Assembly (NCBI GenBank): GCA_036850595.1
Contig: CM072148.1
Span: 2,027,160-2,091,159, forward strand
Direction: 5' to 3'
DNA length: 64,000 nucleotides
Source: Rhyacichthys aspro
Taxonomy: Eukaryota > Chordata > Actinopteri > Gobiiformes > Rhyacichthyidae
This document shows positions 46,786 through 60,980 of the stretch, piece after piece. Numbering within the stretch: position 1 is the stretch's first letter; each line of letters opens with the position of its first letter. Both the position numbers and the translations under genes were made by a program. The notes beneath the pieces are model-generated. The model saw only the letters and a program-made list of their open reading frames with translations. It was not told where the DNA came from and did not search any database.

Positions 46786-49700
46786 GTCATGAACGTCTCT
46801 GTCTCTCTCACTGAACTAGTCGATAACATGAACAAAAACCGTCAGACTTCCTTCGACGAGATGAAACTGCGAGTCACAAAACGATCATAAAGAAACTGAA
46901 AGACGACAATGTAAATCAAACACAACTTTCTCATTTCCACATTTCCACGTGGTTTGTTCCAGTGTGATAGATGTGTTTTTGTAATGGGATTAAAGAGTCT
47001 GACAGAGTTAAGACTGGGACTGAACCTGTGCCAGCCGCTCTTGACACTCTGCTGCCAGTGGCTGACAGTGACAGCTTTAGCACACTTTAAATGGAGCTAT
47101 TGTTAACACAGCCCCGGGTCGGAGATTTCTCCAACAGAATATTTTCTCCACATTCTTTAATCCTCGCTCGCTCCGTCAAAACACAGCGCCGCCGAAATTA
47201 TCTCCAAGAAACATTTGTTTAAGTTTGTGATTATTAAAATGAGGAGTCTATGAAAGGAATTATAATTGTAAAGCATTTGTAAAGTATGTCTATCAGAAAA
47301 TATACTCGGGTTTACTTTCTAGTTACATTAATGGGATTTGTTTGTTTAAAGTACAATAGGTAGTATTTAAGGCTTTATTCTATTGCATTTGCTATAATTG
47401 GTTTTAACAGCTTTAAAGGTAAAATGCCGCCGTGTTGCATCTAATTTATTGAAATAAACTTTGATGCTATTTGGACTTGATTTGTGAATATTTGAATATT
47501 TAGATTGTGACCATTTTTTTTTAAAATTTTTGGCGTCACTGTAAACCACACAAAACTAAAACGGACATGGAAGGGAGGCTGTGATCGAAATCAGATCTGG
47601 TTAAATTATTTGAACAGCATTAACAGACCAACAAGAGCTAATGCTAATGCTAATGACCACTATATCCAACCCCAGACGCTAACATCTTAGACGGTCGTAC
47701 TTGATTAAAAGTACGTAAGATGTGTTTTGGTGAGACAAAGAAGTATCAGTAAGTAGCCTTTAGCAACAAGAGACAATGCTAATGTAGCTATAGATGCTAA
47801 TATCAAGTTAAAATATATTTCTTTCAGCTGAGAAGGACAAAGAGAACAAGCAGCATTTTCAACATAAACCACGTGTCCCCAATATTGATGGCTGTAGATA
47901 ATCTGAGAATGATCCGGCTCTGCTTTGTGTAAAAACGAAATATGAAACACAGTCACCGCAGAACTACCAATCAATCATCTTTATTCAAGTGTTTGACTGA
48001 CAGCTCCAGCTCTGAGCAGGTCGACCTGTCAGTGACTCCGCAACAGTCAAAGCTCCGCCCACGATAAAAAATAAAACGTAAAAATACAGCTAAAAAAAGA
48101 AATAATGCTGCAATACGCACCGGGAAAAGAGTTCTTAGGTGAGGCCTGTCCAAGGTGTTTGCTTTCTCATCGTAAAAGTAGATGGTAGTTGTATAATCCC
48201 AATGAAAACGCCAACAAACGACACTACAATGTTTGTAATAATGTTTTCATTCAACTGTAATTACCTGCACTGTTGCAATGTCTTTTTCAATCTTGTGTCT
48301 TTTCTGTGTGTTTTTATTGCAGCCTTTTTTTTAAATTAATTATCGAGCATCTCCAATTACCCATTGTGCTTTTCAAATTAAATATCGTTATTGTTGAACT
48401 TGTCAATTGTGTCAAACTGTGGATTATGTTTGTGTTTATGTGTTTCAATCCAATATAAGTTGAATATGTGACTAAAAAGTCCCATTAAAGTTTCTCTTTT
48501 AAAGAATAATTCTCATTTTTGACCTTAAATCTCGAGAGTCTGTCAGTGATGAGTGTTTTCAAGAGATCACTCTAACATTACAAACTTTTTAAGAGACTGA
48601 AACAACCTATTGATTTAACAAAATAGTCATTAAGTAATACAGTGATTGGTAGTGGGCTATAATAAACACTTTCAGCCAATTCTCTAAAAGCAGCTCAAAG
48701 TGCACTCAAACAGTTTGGGCCTTAATTGCCTTAATGTTTCAAAACGCTTTCAAAAATGCCTGTTTTGATTCAGCCTTTATCTTGTAATACAATATGAGAC
48801 GGAGAGAAAAACACAACATCCACAAAACAAGTCTCTGTAATAGGCCTTTTGGAGCTGAACCAAATGGGACGACACAATAAAAGACGCCTGCTGATGCATT
48901 AACAATCCACAACTATTCAGAAAGTCCGGTCTGTGTCGGATCGAACGGGACCGACGTGATTTAGTGGAACATTAACAGGGTCAGACAAATACAACGGCAT
49001 CTCACATGTTCCCTTTTCTATACCCTTCGTATGTGAATCTTTATTACAACGAGGACAGACTAACGTAACGTACTTTATTCTGGAATCAAACAGGCGTCTC
49101 TTAAAACCATTACAAACGCTGCCCGTCTTTTAACCGGAACTAAAAAGGAGCTGTCACATCTCACCTGTTTTATCTTCACTCTGGAGTTTAGAATTCATTA
49201 AAAAGAACTTTTATTGGAGTAAAAATCCCTGAATGACCTGGCCTCATCTTATCTTCCGACCGTCTTGTTTTCTCAGGACGGACGTTTCCCACAAAACTAA
49301 ATGAAAACTTTGCTGCTGCTCCATGTTGTATTGTATTTTTAATTTCATTTCTGTTGATTTTACTCCTGTTTTAAGCATCATTTAGTTTGTAATGATCTTG
49401 TCCGTTCATCTTTATTGTGTTTGACTGATTGATTTTATAATGCATTAAAGGTGCAGATTTTGACGATCAGTCTATATTCTTCTTAGAGACGTATCTTTGG
49501 CCCAATCACAGATAATGAATCGCTGCAAAATTGTGTTGTGGTTCCAAACCAACCAAAGTATGTAGTATTGATAGTGTTTCATATTTAGTTTTTGTACCTG
49601 GCTGTATTCTTCAGAGGGCACACATTGTAGGAAGAAAGAAGGTCAGAAAGAAAGGAAGGAGGCTTAATTAGTTTCTGAAATGTTTTGAAAACCCAACGCA

Positions 49701-51822
49701 GGGGATGGTCCATGTTGTTCAGTACTGCACCTGTTGTCTGTTGCTCCACTGCTTCAACCAGAGTCTCCAAATAAAAGTGACTCCATAATAAACTCAGATG
49801 AGGCCCTTTAAACCAAACTCTGGACTTCTACCAGTTTCATGTTGCACAGAATCATTTTAAATTGGGTGATTCTTATTTTATGACTCCATTAATTAATGAA
49901 AATCGAATTAATGTGGCCACGATATGATGTTGAAAGGCAACGTAAGAGGGAAATACTAAAGGCAGGTTCATGTTTTGCTTTTGGCTCATTCCACAAAAGC
50001 GTTTATTAAGGAACATGCTTCAATAATAACATGTAACCGTAACAACGACAGCTTTGTTTTAGTTTCTTTGTCTCGTTAACAGTAGCACTGCACAAACCTT
50101 AACCTTTGAGACATTCTCTTACTTTTTGTGAAAACCAAAATGACAAACAACCACAGTCTCCCAAAACAAAATCAATAAAAAGTATCAGACAGTTTTTCTC
50201 GGTGGATGTGACCTTCAGAAGTTGACGAGTTGCGCACTTTTCTCCATTTTCTCTGGATGTATTCAATTATATTTAAACTCAAACCTATATTTTACACAAA
50301 AAAAAGAGGAACATCAGCCATTTTGTAGATTTGACCTTTGTCCGTTATATAAACACGTTGCAGACTGTTTTATGAGAACTTTTCACTTATGTTTATGCAT
50401 TTGAAAATGAACATTCATGTTTTTCAGCAAAAGGTGTCAAAATGATTATCTCTCCAGTCTAATGTCTGTCCATGTTCCTTTTATATCTGCTTTTTCTTCA
50501 CCATCAACCTGTCATGGGACTACAGATGTAAATTAGCCCCCTGTGGCTAACACATTTACATGATGGACTAATGGACTCGTGTTGATTAATGTGCACAGTC
50601 TCATTTTAAATATGTATAAAAAAATAAAACAGAAAGAAGGTAGGACTGTCCAAACTGGTCCAACCCCAACGTCCACGTCCCGACCGGCTGGTTCAGGGGT
50701 TTAATGTGGCAGTATTAACAGGTCTGTGAGTGTTTTAGATTTGAAGACTGGAAAAAACTACATGATAAAACCAATTACCATCCCAATAGTAGTAGTGGTA
50801 TATACCTAAAAGACTATTTAAAAGAATCAGGATGAGATACCAGTTTCAGAAATGGCTAAAAAAGTCCATTTAGAAGCATTTTCATGGACTTAATCTGACA
50901 TTCAAGCCGCTTTCTAACCTTGAAAACATGTTAAATTTACACGTTTATTAGCGGAACTGCCGTCTAAAACTCATAATAATATATAGCATCAGGCAGATAG
51001 AGTGTCTCTTAATACGCAGTGAACAAATTAGCTTTAGCGAGTGTTTCCCAACGAGACCAGACCTCTGTTAAACTGCAAACGTTAGCATACGAATAAAGAG
51101 CTTACCACATATGGGTTCGAATCCCAACTTTGGTGAGTTTAATCCATGTTATCACCTTTCTACCCAGTGTTTTCTTTCCAGTAACTGTCTTTTTCTCTTC
51201 ACTGTAGTTCCCATAGTTCCTCACTAGAACAAATAACTGCTCTGTGTGCCTTACAAAGTCTCATTTACATCCAGTAAAGCATCAGAACTGGAGAGAAAAG
51301 TGAAAGCTGCTGAGGTCACAACAGTAATGTGTTTGTGAGTGCCTTTAACAGCCCCATTCAGTGAGTCAGAAAATACACCGGCCCTCGTGCCCTCCACACT
51401 CTGCAGCTCGGCGACGTCTAATTAACGCAGTGCCTAAATCACAGCCGCGCTCCTTCAATCACCTTTACACTTCTTTCAGGCGGTCAAACGGACACAAAAA
51501 GAGAGAGTTTCTGCGGGTTTGGCCGAGCGCCACCGCCAATAAGTCCTTCACAAATCCGGGGACTAGTATCCTCGGGTGGACTCGGAGAGGGGGCGGTGAG
51601 TGTGCATTTAAGAGGGACTGTTGCTTTAATGTCCTCTAGATCGGCCTCTGGGACAGACACAGGACTGGAAGAGATGGAACAGAGCAGTGGAGATGTGAAA
51701 AAGAGTTTAACGGGACGAGGGTGAGACCGGGGGCAGTGTGAGAAGAGTTAACAGTGCTTTCTGAGATGGATTTATCAAATGGGTCCAATTAAACACTAAA
51801 AGAATTCTAAAGAGTCTCAGAT
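46786..51822. other. Intron, no gene seen
   Basis: Short ATGCTA tandem at 47638-47655. The frames at 47705-47974, 48139-48458 and 51361-51639 show no recognisable product. A B-box-like word (gggttcgaatccc, 51113-51125) occurs without the rest of a tRNA. CpG-bearing patch at 51360-51600. Confidence 0.45.
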
Positions 51823-52297
51823 CAGTGTTCATTTTGTTGCATTTTCTTTATAGTTTTTGTCACTGACATATTTCTGCGTCCGAAAATGAAACGAAAACTA
51901 AATAAAAAGTAATTAATGAGAACGAAAACTGACTAAATGTATCGACGCTTTTGTTGAATAAAAACTAAAATGAAATAAACAGAGAGTAAATCCATCAAAA
52001 GGAGAGGAGTTGAGAAGAGATCCAGTCAGACTCAGGTTTTTGAGCGTCGCTGAAGTGATGTCAGACACAAACATTTGTTAGAGCCTCGGGAAGACGACAG
52101 GAGACCAAAAGAGAACCACTTTAAATAGAAACTATGCTAACGACTTGAAGACTGGTCCAGGATCAGTAAAAGTGTAGTCATTTTGTCAGAATGTTGTCCT
52201 GGAGCTCGAGGCAGAGACTGGAGAGTATTGGATTTATGTATTTCTACTTTTATTATTGTATGATTGAGTTACAAAGGTTCAACTTTAACAGATTCTT
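51823..52297 (+). repeat. Dispersed repeat, family F, copy 1
   Basis: About 470 bp matched in reverse at 60385-60980. The best-preserved part runs from tgagcgtcgctgaagtgatg through gcctcgggaagacgacagg, gactggtccaggatcagtaa and cctggagctcgaggcagaga to attgtatgattgagttacaa. Confidence 0.8.
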
Positions 52298-53433
52298 GCC
52301 GAGACACAAAGTCACGTTAAAGCAGCTCAATTTCAGCAGCTCCTGGCTCTGAGTCGACCGCTCACTTTGTAAATCTCATCCGTGTTGTTCGTGTTGGTCG
52401 TAAGAAAAACACAAAGCTACGCCGCCGTCTCTGAAGCGACTCTTTAATGATGAGCTGACGCTGATTGCCCAAAGACTCTTGAGACTCGCTGTGCAACAAA
52501 ACCTGATATTGAAGGATAATTACTTTTTCTATACCTGCCACCACAGTTTTATGGAACTTTACAATGAGTCCACACCTTTTAAAAGACCTAAACGCTGCTG
52601 AAAAACAGAAAATGGCACAAGATGTATTTTATATATCATTTATAAACGCTATATAATGGTGTGACATTTATGTTGCTTCAAGTAAAAACACAGCTAGATC
52701 ATGGTAACATTTCCAAATCTCTTATTTCAATCGTTTAACCATAATTTCTATAGTTACTTGTAATAACCAGAGGCCGTCGAAGCATTTTAACAACATTCAA
52801 CATAAAGAGCCTTTATAAAACCCAGATTGAGTCTTTTCTTCTGCAGATAACTCCAGGGGTTATGTATCGCGGCCGTGTCTCGTATGAAACTGTAAATTGG
52901 TGTTGCTTTGAAAGCGATAACGCAGTGATTTGGTTCTGATTAAAATGACCTCACAGTCGTCGCAGACAGGCCACACATGGTCCGCACTAATGAGCTGGTT
53001 CCTTCACATTAGCTGCAAACAGACATTTAGAAATCCCTCGCTGGAAGCAAACATAAAACACATCCAGCCTCGCACCACTCTCTGTTGAACAGCGTGAATA
53101 AACTCTATTTATATTGTGTTTTTTAGATGACGCTTGATCAGTTTATCTCTAATTGTACATGTCAAAGCCCCGCCTCGACTAAAATGAAGAGATGTATTGG
53201 TTTAAATTTTGCTTTTACCATTTACCTGAAAAAATATGGCTTTTTAATGTTTCAAAAAAGGGTGAATGACAGCTATTTTGACCAATCTTTGTCTGACATT
53301 TGTTTGTTAAACATAAGTAATGGTGTCGTTCACTTCCTGTTTGTAAATGACTCTCAATGACTTCCATTCAAAGGACGCTACGAAAGACAATTATGCAAGT
53401 TCTGGTCTTGATGTTCTTATTTGATCAAATTGA
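52298..53433. other. Intron, no gene seen
   Basis: Unique sequence. 52855-53050 (gtatcgcggccgtgtctcgt, tggtccgcactaatgagctgg) is a possible conserved non-coding stretch. Confidence 0.45.
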
Positions 53434-53757
53434 TTAAAGCTGTACCTGGTTTTGTTTTTTGTCCCGGTCTCAGACTCCACTCTCCTCCAACAACAGCAGA
53501 GTAACCTTTCCTGCTTCTTTTTATTTACAAATTTATCAAATTTAGAGCTGAGCTGGAATTTTTATCTTTGTATGTTTCATTTGCTGCTGTTTCTCTATTT
53601 TTATCTTTTTTGAGCTGTTTCTCTGTAAAATAAGTCGTATTTCCAACAGAATAACCCATTTCCTTGGTTTATTTCCTTGTTCCTTCGTTGTTGACATCAG
53701 TGTCGACCAATGGGAGCGCTCCTTTTTACCTGAAGTGAGCTGTGATTGGACAAAATC
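53434..53757 (-). mobile_element. TTAA MITE family 1, subtype B, one end lost
   Basis: TTAA at 53434-53437 is followed by AGCTGTACCTGG, tctcagactccactctcctcc, the subtype B middle, and the core gtcgaccaatgggagcgctcc at 53702-53722. It ends near gctgtgattggacaaaatc without the far inverted end. Confidence 0.75.
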
Positions 53758-56700
53758 AAAATGAATTTCTGCTGTACTTATAAACGACTGAACCGTCAAT
53801 CCGTTATTTACTTCGAATACACGCTTTTGACATGAAGCAACAAGCAACCAGGTGACGAGGCAGAGCAGACAGACAAGGAAACAGGAATCCAGAGTCACAG
53901 ATCAGGATTTTAAAGACACTAGACACTAGAATAGATCCAAACAAAACCTTGAACCCCAGCGACTGTAACATGTGAGACTCATATGGTACGTTCTGGCTGC
54001 ATAAAATTAACATAACAAGAAAATATCCTTCATCAAACGCAAATATTATCCGGCCTTGTACAGCTAATAGTCTAGTATCTGTTTGTCCATATATTGTTGT
54101 AAAATGTACCCATTTCCTGTTTCAATACAAGACACAATAAAGATCTAAGTCTTATCGGAACAATTCACCAGAATAAAGAGGGTTTTTTTCCAAACAGAAG
54201 ATATTTACGTGACTGGGGACAAGGACAGACGGATGAAAGGAGCAAACATTTGAGCAGCTGAGTACAATTATGTTTTAGACGGACAGGCTCTCAGACAGCA
54301 GTACACTCAGAGTACAGTACGTTTGTGTGAGAGGCAGAGGCTGGGTGTGCGGCTGAGTGGCTGTTGTAGTCCCATTAGGTGGATGGATCTCTAGACGAAT
54401 GGCTATTATCCTAATTAGCACTAATTATGTCTGCTTCCAATTAACCACACAACTGGTGCTGACTTGTGTCGCCGCCGTTCTTTTCCTCATCCAGACGAAC
54501 ACCTTATTCTCCGACGTGGCTCCGACAGCTGCTTCGTTAAAACACACGCCGATGATTTCAGAGCCATTTCCATTTTGAATTTAATGATGATGGCTGGAAA
54601 AAAAGAGAGCGTGGAGCTTTTAAATACGGATTCTGTTCACAATAATTATGTCTCGTCCTCTTCATTTGAACATATGTGGGCAGATTTTATATTCGGAGGC
54701 AAAAAAAAAAAGTTTCAAGTGGAGTTGAATGTTGTTGAAGACACTGTGCTTATGTTTCGTCTGATTTACATAAAACGTGCAGTGCCAAAGGTGTAATGGA
54801 AATATATTAAAGCTTTGTTGTTTCATCAACTTGGTGTGAAACAAGTGGGTGTATTTCACATTTATACATTTTAGTTGCAGTTGAAATATGGAGTGATGCA
54901 AAATAGTATTAAATATGCCAAGAACATAGTGTCTAAACCAACCGTCAAAATGTTCTAAAAAAGTTTTACAGCAATTGTTAAAGGACCTGTGCTTCTTCAT
55001 TAAAGCCTGTTAAACCGCATCTCTTTGTATTTTTAATTCATTTCAAAATAATACAGGAGTGAATTATTTTGGCACAATATTTTTTAAATATACAGCAAAT
55101 ATGTTTTACAAATATTAAGCAGGCCTCTTGTTAACTAATCAGTCACAAGTTGTGCACTTGTTCCAATGATGTTCCAGTTAAATAAACACAGCAGCTGCAT
55201 GTTTCTGTTGCAAAAACACGCCTCGGCCGAGAAACTGGGATGAATACATTATATTAACCAACTTTATATTATCTGCATTTGGTAAGTTGTGTTTAAAAAA
55301 AGCAGCAATGTCCTCTTTCACTCTTTGTATTGTGTGTTAATAAAAACCAGACGGATGCTTTAGACAAGGACAGAGTTTAGAGAGTGATCTTTTTACAGTT
55401 ACAGGAATCATTTTGGTCGCATCCCAAAACAAAGCAACAACACACAAACTTCTACTCCGACTGTTGCAGTTTCAAATAACCATTAAACACATAAAGCAAT
55501 AGGTTAAACTGTCCATTTATTCTGCTATACGTCTGTTTGACAAGTGTTTAAACAGGTCAGATTTCAAAATAAAAGCCTCAAAATAGGCAGCAGTAGTTGT
55601 TCAAACTGGGAATTTAAAAAAAAGACGATACCTAAGTGAATAACTCTGGACCTAAAGTAACATTTGAAACGTCAGAACATACGAGGTTTTGGTAAAAGAG
55701 GCTAAAGACTGCACAAGGAATGAGGGATTTTGCTGCAGAAGTCCACAGACCGTCCACAGACACAAGCCACTGCTGCATCTGATAATATAACAGTCTGTTA
55801 TCGCCACAAGTCTTCAGCTTCAATAATTAGTACATTTGAATGTGTGTCAAACTGTGTCAAAATGTGTTATATTGTACACGGATTTCAATTAGAGTGTGTA
55901 CTTTCCCGTTTGGACGTTGGAGAATTCCTGGAGGAGAAAGTCTGGAGCCTGGAGCCTGCTGCTTACAGTTTGTTTATGACTGATCCAGATTATTAGCTGC
56001 TAACACTGCAAATCCAAGATGGCCAGAAAACACTGATATTTAGCTTTGGCCCAGAAAACGACAGCTTCATTGTGCCATTTCTCGACTCTAATTAAAAAGT
56101 TGGCAACAATATTTCTGTATTTTCTTGGCGGTGTAAAACTGTTGCTATGACTTCAAAGTGCCTCTATAATTCTTTTGTTATTAATATACTGAATTAACTG
56201 CAGAAACAATCTGTAAAATAGCCTTTTTAAACGCACCCAAGTAAATGTCAGATGTAATGCTAACACAATTACAGCGTCTCCTGTAGAACAATGGTTTTTA
56301 ACTGATCCAGCTGTCTCTGTGTTGATAGCAAATCAATACAACACACAACAATGAGTCTGCCTGTAGCACAAAACACAAAAACTAATCTACATTTTCTGAA
56401 ATAAGCACATACATACCCAGACGGCTATTATGGAGCCGTTAATGCGCTCCAGGCCTGCAGCTACAGTCTCAGTCGATGCATCGCTCACATTGACCCGCTC
56501 TCGACAATAGCCACAGTCGGACGGAGAATAACTCTTTTCTGAAACAAACTCCCAGCACAAGAATGAATCGAAGCACCTGAGAAGGAGGGTGTTATATGAA
56601 GATGTCAGAAAATGTCCAGACAGCGCCTCTGGGTTTGTTGGATATAACTGTGTTTCAGTCTGAGTGAACATCATTTATATCAAGTCTGAAACCTGCAGCG

Positions 56701-58122
56701 AAACTGAGGCTAAAGCTGAAGATAAAAACGCTAATGTCGCTTCAGTGTTAAGGTTGTTAAATCTGAGAACTCTATTTTATTTTTCTTCCTTGTTTTTTAC
56801 TTTCTTCCAATTTTTGTATTTTTAATCACATTTACTGAGCCTGTAAAGCACTTTGGGCAGTGATGGTTGTTTCAAATGTGCTCTAGAAATAAAACTGCAA
56901 ATAATAATAAATAAAAGCAATAGCGTCATTAAAAATGTTAATATAAGGCAAAATTCTGTAAAAGCAAACACAAGCTGCAAATAGAAGTATTTGTAGCATT
57001 TTTTCAATCTTTTAAATTAATTAATTTTATTGGTTTAGGGACAAAACAGAAAATAAAACTGAGTAATTTGCCAAAACATAACCATAAAGTATTCTGTATT
57101 ACTATAACCTACACAAGTTTTTCTCTTTTAAAACATAAAACAGATTGAATTAAATATGGAGCATACAAATTGTGATTAAGTCTGTTGCATCCTGTCCAGA
57201 AATAAACACAGATGCTGATTATTCATGCTTTCTTTGTGTGAACCAGCGGTGCACATTTTCCACTTGCATGTGTAATAGCAGGGGGCAACACGAGCTCAAT
57301 TTCATGCTAAAAGGGCACCAAATTGCAATGTGCCATCCAATCGGCACAAAACAAGCTCAGCTGCAGCCCCACCCACTTCAGCAATAGCAGGTTTGCTCCG
57401 TGCCACTAAATTACCCACGAGCCCCGGGTGCTGGAGGCAAACGGACAGCTGACAGAGATGTAACTGCAACCGGTGCTTTTACAGCGGGTGCAAACGGAGC
57501 CGGTGCATCTGTGCCGGGGCGGGGGGCTTGTTTAGGGGGTGTTCACGGCCTGTGTAAATGTGTGTTGTGACTAGTGGTTAGCGCTGGAGCTCGCTGCAAA
57601 AAAGAGAGACGGTTTGGGAAAAGCTGGTGGTTTCAATGAGGCAAATGTTGGAGTAAGTTTGGTGGTTTTGAACAGAAATGTTTCCACAAACAGATCAAGT
57701 TGTTTTTTTTTGTTTTGCAGCATGTTCAATGTCTGTCTTCGTTAAGCTACAGTCTGCAGCTATTCCAAGCTATTAACATATTCAAATTAATTACATTATA
57801 TATTAAAAATAAAAAAAGACACATGATAAGGAGTATCAAAGGGTACGCAAGTGGAAAATGGCAAAATATGACAACAAAAATCAAAAGTGAAATTAGCCGA
57901 ACTAGAAAATCGCAAGCTACTAGCTGCTAGCAAAACTAATGCTAATTACCTTTGCCATTTAGTTAAAAAAGAAGCAGGAAAACCCAAGTTTACACTTCTT
58001 CTGACTCCTTTTTACATCCTTTTCTGTAAATGAAAGATATACTGTTGTTGATTTAAGGTTTATATCTGTTGCAGAAATAAAGAAATGAAAATGAAACCAG
58101 AAATCCAGCTTATGCTCAACTC
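53758..58122. other. Intron, no gene seen
   Basis: Overlapping frames at 54357-54796 (73 and 110 codons) and 54662-55000 are unrecognised. The stretch 57230-57540 is GC-rich with repeated ggtgca/gcaaacgga words and may be an old repeat. A possible conserved patch lies at 54361-54470. Confidence 0.45.
54361..54470. promoter_or_regulatory. Candidate conserved non-coding element with homeodomain-like cores
   Basis: Within 100 bp: tattatcctaattagcacta, attatgtctgcttccaatta and accacac (Runx-like). This density of TAAT/ATTA cores in unique sequence is characteristic of developmental enhancers; conservation and activity were not tested. Confidence 0.3.
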
Positions 58123-58345
58123 CTGCAACTATTCAACTTCCTGGAACGTCATGTGAGTCAAGTGTCGACCAATGGGAGCGCTCCTTTTTGTAGCATGTGA
58201 TTGTCCAAGGTTTTCTGTTCCTGAATAGAGGTTCTCATCTATTACAATCCCTTAGAATAAACAGTAGATGGATCAGAAAGACTGTTTTTTTACAATGAAC
58301 TATTTAAACCATTTTACCAACAAAAATATCAGTTACAGTCTTTTT
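58123..58345 (-). mobile_element. TTAA MITE family 1, subtype A, half copy
   Basis: Starts at ctgcaactattcaacttcctgg, includes the core gtcgaccaatgggagcgctcc (58163-58183), the tagcatgtgattgtccaagg insert shared with the 23.8 kb copy, and ends at CAGTTACAGTCTTT followed by TTTAGG where TTAA is expected. The other half is absent. Confidence 0.75.
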
Positions 58346-60384
58346 AGGATAATTACATCTTTTTTTACATCATATTTGAAGACTCCATCAAAAATCCCAT
58401 TGTATGAATATCAAACCTATGGCAGTGAAGTGATTTAATAGTGTTCTGAATTTCCCCTCAAGGATCAATCATTTTTAATTGAGTTTAAATTGAATCTTGT
58501 TGCTTGGACTCCACTTCTATCATTTCCAAGTCTACTTTGGCACTTTCTTGGCAGATCCTGTGTGTCGCCTAAAAATTGGTTCCATCAGCAAACCATCTGC
58601 TATATTTCATATCTTATAGCCAAATGCTGTTGTATAAGCTATGACCAGTCAAAAAAAAATGGAAATAACAGTTGAAAGTGTTTGGTTAGGTCGAAGAGAA
58701 AGTGTCTTTTTATTTTTATTTTCAGGTTTTAGTGAAAAGAAAGAAGGGACCAAACAGAGCTGAGACTGGAAATGAACTGAGGCTACTCTACGCTTTAAAG
58801 TCTTTTTAGTGAGGAAATGTTTTCATGGGAAATGTGGATATATTTAAGTTAATCACATTGAAAGGTTAATCAACGAGGCAGAGTGCGTTACACGTTTTTA
58901 ATTGAAGGATGAAGAGGAAAAGAACTATCCGACATAAAGTGCAATTAAAACCTTGCACACGTCCAACTTGACTGACCTACTTACAGCACGGTCAACCACT
59001 AACAATTATAATTAAATATAAGATTCAAAAGTTACTGGTGTCTGTATATATCTGGCTCATGTAAAATTATGTATAAAAAGTATTTGAACATTTATTCTTA
59101 GTTACATATTTATTCATGCTCTTCTTCCTGATAATTTGTTGGTTTCATCAGCTGCACTATTTACATTTATACTTACAAATACTATTAAACAGCTTTATAA
59201 AGGCTGACGCAAATGATCTTTTTTACTTCTTAAGCTGAAGAACACCACTAAACGTCAGACAAATGTCAATAATATAAAAAAATATGTATCAATCAAAAAT
59301 TTTAATTGTGATTTGTGATTGAAAAACAAAAAAACAAACAAAAACAAAAACAGTAAATGAAGATAATGAAAGAATGGAGCCAAAACTGGAACTACATCTG
59401 GGGCTATCAGCTAAGCTAACGTTTTTTAAGCCAAATAAAGAAGACATCAAGCACATAAACATAAACTGAATAATATTTAGGTAATATTTAAATTTTGTTT
59501 TGACATATTTCACTTAAACTAATGTACATGAGTAAAATAACTAAGGACTCATAAGAGATTTGGATGTTGCTATACTCCAGATTTCCACTAGGGGGATCTG
59601 CCAACATCACATAGCATTAACACACCCACTTTAACCTAAATTAAACCCATTTTTAAGTATAATGTTTAAGATCTTCTGTAAGACTCTTATACTGACACAC
59701 CCACTCTGAGTTTTGTTTCGATAGATGAGTGGATAATTGTTTTTCTGCTGAGACTAAAAACAGAAAACATCCACTTACTGCACCGTTGACTCATTTATGT
59801 GCTGAACTTTGACCCTCCGCCACAAACCGATAAACCCTGAAGAATACAGGGAGGTCAGAGCTCACAGAACAAGCCTGTGAAGTCCTGCTGAGCCTTAAAA
59901 CGCTGCTTTATTTGTGTGAGACGTGCTGTGACCTTCTGAGAATCGATCTGTGGAGGAACGCAGCACAGCGCTGATATTAACCAGTCCATTTGAAGTTTAT
60001 TCTTCATGTCACTCATTTTTGCTGATGCAGTTCAAACATGTGAGATCCACTAAACCTAAAATAGATCTGAGAAGCTGCAGAAGTTTATATAAGTAGAAAA
60101 AAGAAAGACCATTGAATTAATAAAAATAGTAGGTGATACTAAGGGTCATGTGGCCATTTTTTTTATGTTTGTTATTTTTATTCTATCTCAATTTCAATGA
60201 TGATGCAGAATTTTAAAATCTATATAGTTTCAAATGGAACTCAATGGGAGCCTGTTCTTACCAGTGTTAAATTTGTTAAATTTTAATTAATATATTTATT
60301 TTTACTGCATATTAATGAACGCACAATTCATATTGACGTAAATACACCAGATTTAGCCCAATGCTAATTTCCATCTGTAATCCC
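58346..60384. other. Intron, no gene seen
   Basis: A-rich tract with AAAAAC units at 59325-59352. No recognisable exon. Confidence 0.5.
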
Positions 60385-60980
60385 AGACACAGACAAAAAC
60401 AAACATTTAGTTTTAGTCATAATTAATCTAATCATTATTAGTGTTAGTCCATTTTTACAATAGATTTCGTCACTAAAATGTAAAGAGTAATGCATTTTCT
60501 TCAGTAATAATTCTCTGATTTAAAGTAAACTAGTCCTAACCTGTTCCGGCTGGTATTCAGGTTCAAAGTGTTAACATAGAATCTGTTAAAGTTGAACCAT
60601 TGTAACTCAATCATACAATAATAAAAGTAGAAATACATAAATCCAATACTCCAGTCTCTGCCTCGAGCTCCAGGACAACATTCTGACAAAATGACTACAC
60701 TTTTACTGATCCTGGACCAGTCTTCAAGTCGTTAACATAGTTTGTATTTAAAGTGGTTCTCTTTTGGTCTCCTGTCGTCTTCCCGAGGCTCTAACAAATG
60801 TTTGTGTCTGACATCACTTCAGCGACGCTCAAAAACCTGAGTCTGATTGGATCTCTTCTCAACTCCTCTCCTTTTCATCTCTGTTTATTTCCATTTTTAT
60901 TCATTGACAAAAGTGTCGATACATTTAGTCTGAGTTTTCAATCTCATGAACTACTTTTTGTTTCATTTTCATCAACATAA
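60385..60980 (-). repeat. Dispersed repeat, family F, copy 2 (longest)
   Basis: Inverted match to 51823-52297 and, over its left part (tctgatttaaagtaaactag, cctaacctgttccggctgg), to 41168-41360. The two shorter copies overlap different parts of this one, so it is the nearest to full length. Class unknown; no coding frame recognised. Confidence 0.75.

Noticed and set aside
51113..51128. tRNA B-box-like word gggttcgaatccc
   Set aside because: No matching A box, acceptor stem or anticodon arm could be placed around it; at most a trace of a tRNA-derived repeat.
53804..54013. Minus-strand frame reading LCSQNVPYESHML... as possible gene remnant
   Set aside because: No recognisable protein family. 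It lies beside a MITE copy and is short.
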